Below the pieces are notes generated by a model that searched no databases, had not been told where the DNA came from, and was given only the letters and a program-made list of their open reading frames with translations. From assembly GCA_905178155.1 (NCBI GenBank), contig CAJINV010000005.1:2950456-3014455 (forward strand): DNA of 64,000 nt, given 5' to 3'. The position numbers were made by a program, and so were the translations under genes. Position 1 is the stretch's first letter; each line of letters starts with the position of its first letter. Positions 57,650 to 64,000 of this stretch are shown here, in pieces. The stretch comes from Amoebophrya sp. A120. Taxonomy: Eukaryota > Sar > Dinophyceae > Syndiniales > Amoebophryaceae.

Positions 57650-59313
57650 ATGCCGAAGGCTGAGATGAAGGGCAAGAAGTCTGCTGCGCAGAAGAAGAAG
57701 CTGCCGCAGGCCCCGCTGGGCGCTCCGGTCATCAAGGGAAACAAGAAGAACCCCCTGATTGAGAAGAAGGCCCGCAACTACCGCATCGGTGGCGACATCC
57801 AGCCCAAGCGCAACCTGACCCGCTTCGTCAAATGGCCGCAGTACATCCGTTTGCAGCGCCAGAAGCGCATCTTCATGCAGCGCGCCAAGGTACAGGAGCG
57901 TGATGTGATGTGCTGTCTGGCATAATTTAAAAACACACATGTAGATTTGAACGCAAAGTTCTTTTGAGAGCAGATTTATATTTTTCTGCCTCGCATGGCG
58001 TGAAATGCGTTTTGATGCATGACAGAGTGTGCCGCTCATGCTAAAACCGCAATACCAAACTTTCTATCCAGGTCCCGCCCAGCGTTGCTCAGTTCAACCA
58101 CACCATGGACAAGTCTCAGTTCACGCAGCTGCACCGTCTGTGCAAGAAGATCGCTCCGGAGACCAAGGCCGACAAGAAGCAGCGCCTCAAGGACATGGCT
58201 GGTATTTACTTTACTATAGCTTATTTGAAGCATTACTTACTACTTGCGCGCATGAGCATAACAGAGAGAGATTTTGATGCCAGAAGGACTGCACGAGAAG
58301 CTTTTTTTTTCTGTCTCGAGCGCTATCAATTTGTACGCTCTTAAGTAGACATAGCGACGTGTTTTGGAATCTATATCCTCGTTCTATCTATGTACAACTA
58401 CTATCCCAAAATTGCCCACAGGCAAGGACAAGGAGACCGAAAACAAGTGCCCGCCGACCATCAAGTTCGGTATCAACCACGTTACGGAACTGGTCGAGTC
58501 CAAGAAGGCCAAGCTCGTCATCATCTCCCACGATGTCGACCCGATTGAGCTCGTCGTGTGGCTCCCGGCGCTGTGCCGCAAGAAGAACGTGCCGTTCTGC
58601 ATCATCAAGTCCAAGTCCCGCCTCGGCCAGCTCGTCGGCCAGAAGACCTGCGCCGCCGCCTGCATCGTCAACGTCGCGAAGGAGGACCAGAAGGAACTGG
58701 TATCGAATGCAAAAATGTCTGGGTCTGGAAGGTGGGAACTTGTCATGGTAAATCTGAAGCGTGCATAGGTCTGTGTTGCATGAGTGCAAAAAGCTGCCCA
58801 CTTTCGACCAAGTTGGGAGGGAGTTTCTCATGCAGGATAGGCATGGCGGAGACCTCGCAGAGTCTGTCATGCTACGTCCCGCATTCCAGGCCTCATGGGT
58901 CATCGAAAATCTGCATGACAAGTTTACACTCTTCCACACCCAGACATTTTTGCACTTGATGACTGGAAGTGCTGTGCGAATCCAGCATGTCCGCCTTCAA
59001 CGAAAACAAGGAGGTCAGCCGCAAGTGGGGCGGAGGTAATGAGAACAGATCTTTTAGATATTTGGTGTTTGCATGATGTGTTACAAGACGCAGTTGGAGT
59101 AGAGGTTTATTTTTCTTTTTTCCGCATGAATAGTTGTGGATGAACAAGTGATCGTTTTGCATAGGACAAAGTGGTGAGTTGTACTATCACAAATGCAATA
59201 CAAAAAACCAACTTATTTCAGGTCTCGTCGGCCGCAAGTCCAACCACGTGCAGCGCCGTCGCCAGGCTGCCTTGGAGAAGGAACTGGCCAAGAAGACCGG
59301 TCTGATGATGTAA
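57650..59313 (+). CDS. RPL7A: Ribosomal protein eL8 (L7a), 269 aa, five exons
   Basis: Exons are 57650-57889, 58072-58201, 58422-58700, 58967-59035 and 59222-59313. Introns 1, 2 and 4 are GT-AG; intron 3 is an introner. The protein has the eL8 hallmarks: basic N-terminus ([17 protein letters not shown]), [20 protein letters not shown], the L7Ae/eL8 RNA-binding core ([20 protein letters not shown], then [19 protein letters not shown] and [10 protein letters not shown]) and the terminal [15 protein letters not shown] block. The length matches the family. It binds 25S/28S rRNA in the large subunit. This conserved protein is a good test of the introner borders, because the frame across intron 3 (K-E-L-E-V-L-C-E) is fixed. 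Confidence 0.97.
58701..58961. mobile_element. Introner element, family A (261 bp), in eL8
   Basis: The left end is TATCGAATGCAAAAATGTCT; the right end is TTGATG instead of TTGATA. Perfect duplication ACTGG (58696-58700 and 58962-58966). The frame requires removal of element plus one pentamer; the result can begin GT but cannot end AG. Confidence 0.95.
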
Positions 59314-60371
59314 GTTGTGACGATCAACAACGACTCCACCTTCGGTTATTTCTTGAGGAGGGAACAAAAATTGTCAGCTTTTCGTCTGCGCAACGTGGTA
59401 CTCTGTTGAAGTTGTATCGAAGAACATCCGTGCTGCACGCAAGTTGCATTCACGTGCAGCTCTTGTGAAGATGCAGAGGAGACGGAAAAATTGACGAGAA
59501 AACCTAAATTCATCTATCAGAGAAGGAAACGATGAAAACTGTCCCAGAGTGTCGAACCTAGAATCGCAAATCCGAATTCAACAAAAAAAGAGGAGAGCAT
59601 CAGCTTCTGAATTTTTCAGAGGTGGTGATGGCAGCATCCGCGCGACATATGATCTTGTGTCGGCTGTGATGGTGAGCGTTTTATCTGTGTTCGCGGTACT
59701 TATCCGTGCTGAGAAGAAAGGCACGCGTTTGTCGGCCTATTCGTCGCTACACCGGTTTGTGCCAGTCTAAACATCTTTTATTTTATCGTGTACCAGCGAG
59801 TTTCGGTGCAACTGCAGTTCCATGTACGCTTCTTTTTCGAGCGTTTTTTTGGCACGCGCTCCTTGCACTCTCCAGATCTACTGTGCGCTCCGAAGACGGC
59901 GCGGCTTAGAAGCCCGAGCCGGTGAGAAAATCTAGCCCAGCGCCTGGGGTTTAGCCTGGATCCGCGCGGTCCAACTGCGTCGATATTTGTGTCACCTGCA
60001 TTTGATCTGTTAGGTTTCCGACGACCGCCTGTTTTGATGTATGATGGTTTTGATGTTTTTGTATGGCAGCGCACGCGGAACTTTCAAAGACCGAGATCCA
60101 TCTCCTACTCTTCTTGCGCAACGGAGTGTTATCTTCCTGCATCTGCAAGATTCATTACAGCTACAGTGGTGACTATCAGCGGACTAGTTTAGCTGGAGTA
60201 CGTAGAACGCGCGTGAGCGAGGTTTTTTTCTTTAGAACTTCAACAGAGGCTCACTACCTGTATAGGCGCCGTACAATGAAGCTTTCTGCTTTCGGTTGGG
60301 ACGATTTTTTTGTTGAAGCCTCGCATTGATCTCTATCGTCTCGAATTCCTTCCCCGACCCCGAAACCAAAA
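59314..60371. other. Spacer between eL8 and the 891-aa gene
   Basis: About 1 kb with only short overlapping ORFs. No repeat, introner end or recognisable RNA gene is seen. Confidence 0.5.
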
Positions 60372-63300
60372 ATGTTGTCTCGAAGGAGAGGACCTTACTC
60401 CGACCTACCCGCAAGACGGTGCATCACGGTGTGCGCGGTTTTGATGCTGCACGCGTCTTGTGGTGGTTGCAGGAGGGTATTCTTTAACAGTATCCTGCCC
60501 GCAGCCATCGATCCCGAGGAGTCGGTGCTCGGGCACAGGCCCGCAGACTTTGTTCGCCACCGCCGGGAGTCGATGTTGTTTTTGCCCGAAAATTTTCAGC
60601 AAGAGGAGGATCTAGCAGTAGAAGTGCGATCGCGGGAGGAAGAAGCGCCAGTGATTCAAGCTCGACCTCCATTTCCCGTGGCGAATACTCAACAAGTCGA
60701 ACAAGAACGTCAGCCAAAGAACCCGGCAGTGTCGTGCTACTTGCCAACACAAGAGCAGCTGCCGGGGGGCGGTGGCGACCCCCTTCGCGATAATGATCTA
60801 GTACTTCCAGGTTTTCTTGCGACGAGCCATGCATCACTATCCGCGCGTGGAGGCGGGGAAGATGACGACAGAGATAGACAAAGACCTACCTTCATTGCGT
60901 ATCCTGAGGAAAAACGTACCCACACCAGGGTCAAGATGAGGATCTCGCAACACAAATCGAGAAGTTTTGGGGGTCCAGCATGACAAGTTCGTCTAGGTAT
61001 TGCAGTGCAGTTTAGCAAGCACAGCCGCAACACAAATCCATCTACTCATCCTGTCGACAGTATTGCAAAGCGCAAAACGTGATTGGAAATGCCTCGCATG
61101 TGTATGCGCATTACAAATCTTCCTGTAGCTGCAAATCTGCATTACAACTCTGGCGTGGGTACGTTTTTACTCAGGATACCTTCATCGCGGCGCCCTTCGT
61201 CCCGGAGACAGTTGCTTCGTCCAGCGGCGAGGGCTGCATATCAAATGTAAAAATGTCTGGGTCTGGAAGAATGCAACTTGTGATGCTGCGTTTGGATTCC
61301 AAAAAAATCTGTATTGCATGAGTACCAAAGGAAATACAATTTTTGCTACGCTGAGAAGGCATCTGTCATGCGGAATAGGCATCAAGAAGCCCCCAGAAAA
61401 TCTGTATTGCTAGGGTATGCATCACAGACATCATGGCTCATGCAAAACGCGCATGACAAGTGTCAGAATCTTCCAGACCCAGACACTTTTGCACTTGATA
61501 CTGCACCCCCGCAAGCATTTCGCGTGGGGCTCCTTTCGAGGCGGGCGGGCACCACGATGTAGCGCCGGAGAGCCCCGTGGTTGTGTGTCGCGAGAGCCAG
61601 AGCGACCTGCCATCGGGCGATGTATCTGCTAGGGGTTCCGGTTCTTTCCCGTCGGAGTCCACAGCAGCGCCCGCAGACACTACAGTGGAGGAGGCCGTGC
61701 TGACGGAGCGGCAGGATGTTGAGCGTCCGCTTGAAATAGTTGCGGCTGTTCGTCCCCCGGAAGTAGTTGCAGGTCCTCTGCCAGAGCAGAACCGAAACAA
61801 CGCCCCGGAACAACAACATCGAGCGGACCGCGAAGAGGACCGGATTTACCTCCCGCCCGGGGAGCCTCTGGGCAAATTGCCCCGGTCGCGGAAGCAGTCG
61901 AAGAGTAGTAGCGGTGTCGGCAACGAGATCAAGCTGTTCTGGGACGGTGGATTGTCTTGGGACGGCTTCTCGTCCAGCAGTGAGGACGAGGATGAAGACG
62001 ACGAGCGTGACGGTCGCTCCCACCCCGGAGTCGAGTCCGAAGACGGGTCGTGCCTGCACAGACATGCGAAGGGCACCCGGAGAAGCAGAGCCGCAACCTA
62101 CCTCGTCGGCCGAAAACCTAAATTCTTTCTCCTCAAATTCACTTCCGCCGCCTCCGCAGAGCCGATAGAAACGCCACGGGAGTACGTTTCCACCATGGAA
62201 CTGAAAGACATCCGAGACGACATGCAGTTTTACTATTTGCGCACCGTGGACTTTCTCCAGCCGAATGGAAGAATGGAGAAAATTTCATTTGACAATAGAC
62301 CCTGCATCACTGCTGGGGACCTCGACTTCAGCTGCGGACCTTCGGGGGGAGGAGGAGCTGCTGCGAACAAGCAGGTGGATAAAAGTTCTTGTGTTGACGA
62401 TTATTATCAAGAGGAGAGAAAGACGTTCCAAAGTTCCACCGCCGGCAGTACTACGGGTAGCAGCTGCAGCACTTCGAACGATAATCGGCCTTCCTTCGTA
62501 GTGGATGAAGAAACAGAAACACCTACTACAGCAAAGCGGTCACTACAGACGAGGACCCTCCTGCTCGTCTTTGGCACCGGAAGAAGCACCGTGAAGGAAT
62601 TTCTCCACTTCTGGCAAGGCATTTTCGGAAAGCTGGAGCAGGAACACACTGACTATCCACAGAGAAAAACCCATGCACATCCAATTTGTCATGCAAAACA
62701 CGTCAAGCCACAGGGTAAATAAGCAGCAGTGGAAACCTAAGCTTTCCGGGAAGTCTTTTGCGCTTCTTTGTAAAGTTTTCATACCTTGTTCGAAGTACCA
62801 GAAACAATTGAGAGGTGGCAATAGAGGTTGGAGTGAAAGAGGAAAAATAAGAAATATCTTCGACGGACGTATAAAGTCATGCGTTTGTCATGCAAAAAAT
62901 GGATGTGGATGGGTTTTTTTCTGTGGATACGGACAAGTCCACGTACGGCGCCGTCACACTGGCCGCCCGGTTTCCGCGCTCGTTGCGGCTCGGTTTGCCG
63001 AGCGGGTTCGTAAGGAATAGCTTCGGAACGCGAGTGAGAGACCAGGATGCAGCGGTAAATCTACTGACTAGTAGTTCTTGGTCGTCCATGCCCTCAACCT
63101 TGAAGCACCACGCGCAGGCCCGGAGTGCACCTTGTTCTTCCACCGGCTCCCCATCCTCAAGTAGCTGCAGTAAGAATGCCCGTCTGCTCCGTCCGTACTT
63201 CATTGACCGCGAACAAGGGCTGGCAGAGCAACGAGAACAGATCGAGAAGCACATCTGGCCGGCGTTACTGCAGGAGGCGAACGGGGTGTTGAAGGAATTC

Positions 63301-63885
63301 CTGCACTTACCCGTGTTCGGGTCTGAGGAGCACGAGCGGCCGCGGGTCGCGATGAAGTTTCTCGAGCAACTAATTTACCTGATCGAGAGCAATTCGGCGT
63401 GGTCTATGTTTGAATTACCGGTGGAACGGCCGAAACAAAAGTTTCCTCTTCGGCGGCGGGAGCACCAGGTGCCGCCCTTTAATATCCACCCTGGCGCAGC
63501 AGCAGTAGAGCAGCTCTCTCCCGAGGCGAAGAAAGTAGCGAATGATCACGCCGCACTCCTGGAGAAACAGTTCGCTGCGAAGTGGGATTTGAGTTTGGAG
63601 AAGCGGACAATGCTGAGGATGTTGGAAGTCCACGACAAAAACAGCTTGTTTCCCGTGTTTATGTTCTGGTTCGCAAACCCCGAAAAGGAGTCGGTCGAAT
63701 GGGTGGAAATACAAATCGAGTTCTCGGAGGAAAGTTCCACTTTTTTGTTGCGGTTTTCCGACCTGTATCGGATGTGCAGAAGTTGTGATGTACTTATCAT
63801 CTCACGAGCTAGAAGTACTTGTTGTATCATCATGCATGCGGAAGTATCAGACTCTGCTCCTGAACATCACACAGAGTTAGGATAA
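60372..63885 (+). CDS. Unrecognised protein with hydrophobic N-terminus, 891 aa, four exons
   Basis: Exons are 60372-60899, 61190-61238, 61506-62653 and 62935-63885 (2676 nt, in phase). All three introns are introners of families B, A and I. Residues 15-32 (CITVCAVLMLHASCGGC) could be a signal peptide or anchor. The first 350 residues are acidic and low-complexity, including a DEDEDDERD stretch. From about residue 370 the sequence looks folded, e.g. FLLKFTSA, DDMQFYYLRTVDFLQ and TLLLVFGTGRSTVKEFLHFW. The C-terminal exon has IEKHIWPALLQEANGVLKEF and a helix-rich part. I recognise no family. A membrane or secreted protein is possible. The stop at 63885 may not be final if a further intron lies beyond the window. 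Confidence 0.6.
60900..61178. mobile_element. Introner element, family B, with an 11-bp flanking repeat (279 bp)
   Basis: The ends are TATCCTGAGGAAAAACGTAC and the complement ending ACTCAGGATA. The flanks are CCTTCATTGCG (60889-60899) and CCTTCATCGCG (61179-61189), an 11-bp near-perfect repeat instead of the usual 5 bp. Excision keeps P-T-F-I-A-A-P-F-V in frame. Confidence 0.9.
61239..61500. mobile_element. Introner element, family A (262 bp)
   Basis: Standard family A left end; the right end is the complement of TATCAAGTGCAAAAGTGTCT. Perfect duplication CTGCA (61234-61238 and 61501-61505). Only 49 nt of exon separate it from the family B element upstream. Confidence 0.94.
62654..62929. mobile_element. 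Introner element, family I (276 bp)
   Basis: The ends are TATCCACAGAGAAAAACCCA and the complement of TATCCACAGAAAAAAACCCA. Flanking pentamers CTGAC (62649-62653) and CGGAC (62930-62934) differ at one base. Excision gives E-H-T-D-K-S-T-Y in the 891-aa gene. Confidence 0.9.
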
Positions 63886-64000
63886 GTATTTTGTTTTCGT
63901 TTTCTCAACTATTTTCTCATGCAATTTTTTAATACTAGCGTCGTTAGAGTTACAGCACAACTTTTGCCATGTGCATAGGCACGAGGGCGCGAACTCGCAC

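Noticed and set aside
11544-61500. Repeated peptide SNVKMSGSGR at the end of several ORFs
   Set aside because: This is translation of the family A introner end, present by coincidence of frame in many genes.
1-64000. Dinoflagellate spliced-leader sequence
   Set aside because: I looked for a CCATTTTGGCTCAAG-like stretch. CCATTTTG occurs at a few places (near 28311, 33739 and 34563) but the following bases do not match.

Overview
This window is nuclear DNA from a protist eukaryote. It has spliced genes, a ribosomal protein gene with introns, two multi-exon ABCG transporters and an SSU-processome subunit. Many protein-coding genes are interrupted by short transposon-like introns. These have terminal inverted repeats beginning TATC and ending GATA, flanked by (usually) 5-bp target-site duplications. 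Such introner elements, with non-canonical splice boundaries and co-oriented gene blocks, fit a dinoflagellate-lineage alveolate; the parasitic Syndiniales (Amoebophrya-like) are the best match I know. The lineage call is an inference.

Layout. From 0.7 to 37.7 kb every supported gene is on the minus strand. In order they are: three large low-complexity proteins (846, 2727 and 734 aa), a UTP5/WDR43-like SSU-processome protein, a BRCT protein, an EF-hand protein, an RRM/RS/PDZ protein and a GDA1/CD39 nucleoside phosphatase. From 40.5 to 63.9 kb every supported gene is on the plus strand: a TFIIS-M-like protein, two tandem ABCG half-transporters, ribosomal protein eL8 (RPL7A) and an 891-aa protein with a hydrophobic N-terminus. 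Between the blocks lies a divergent strand-switch region with a 26-nt G run and an AT-rich island. A 1.2-kb minisatellite of 16-bp units sits just inside the plus block.

Main result. I located 31 introner elements by hand, in about ten families by terminal sequence. Where the duplication is readable, removing the element plus one copy of the 5-bp duplication restores the reading frame and the protein motif. With this rule I reconstructed complete ORFs for both ABCG genes (1016 and 1124 aa), eL8 (269 aa), the apyrase (432 aa) and seven others (eleven complete genes counting those with only canonical introns). The inferred borders mostly cannot be GT-AG, whereas the same genes also contain ordinary GT-AG introns. 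One introner at 16.3 kb carries a second, different 811-bp inverted-repeat transposon with its own 6-bp duplication. Members of one family lie in both orientations relative to their host genes, and the two ABCG paralogues share no introner position, so insertion looks recent and ongoing.

All coordinates and splice junctions were worked out by eye and by codon-phase bookkeeping. No search or alignment program was used.
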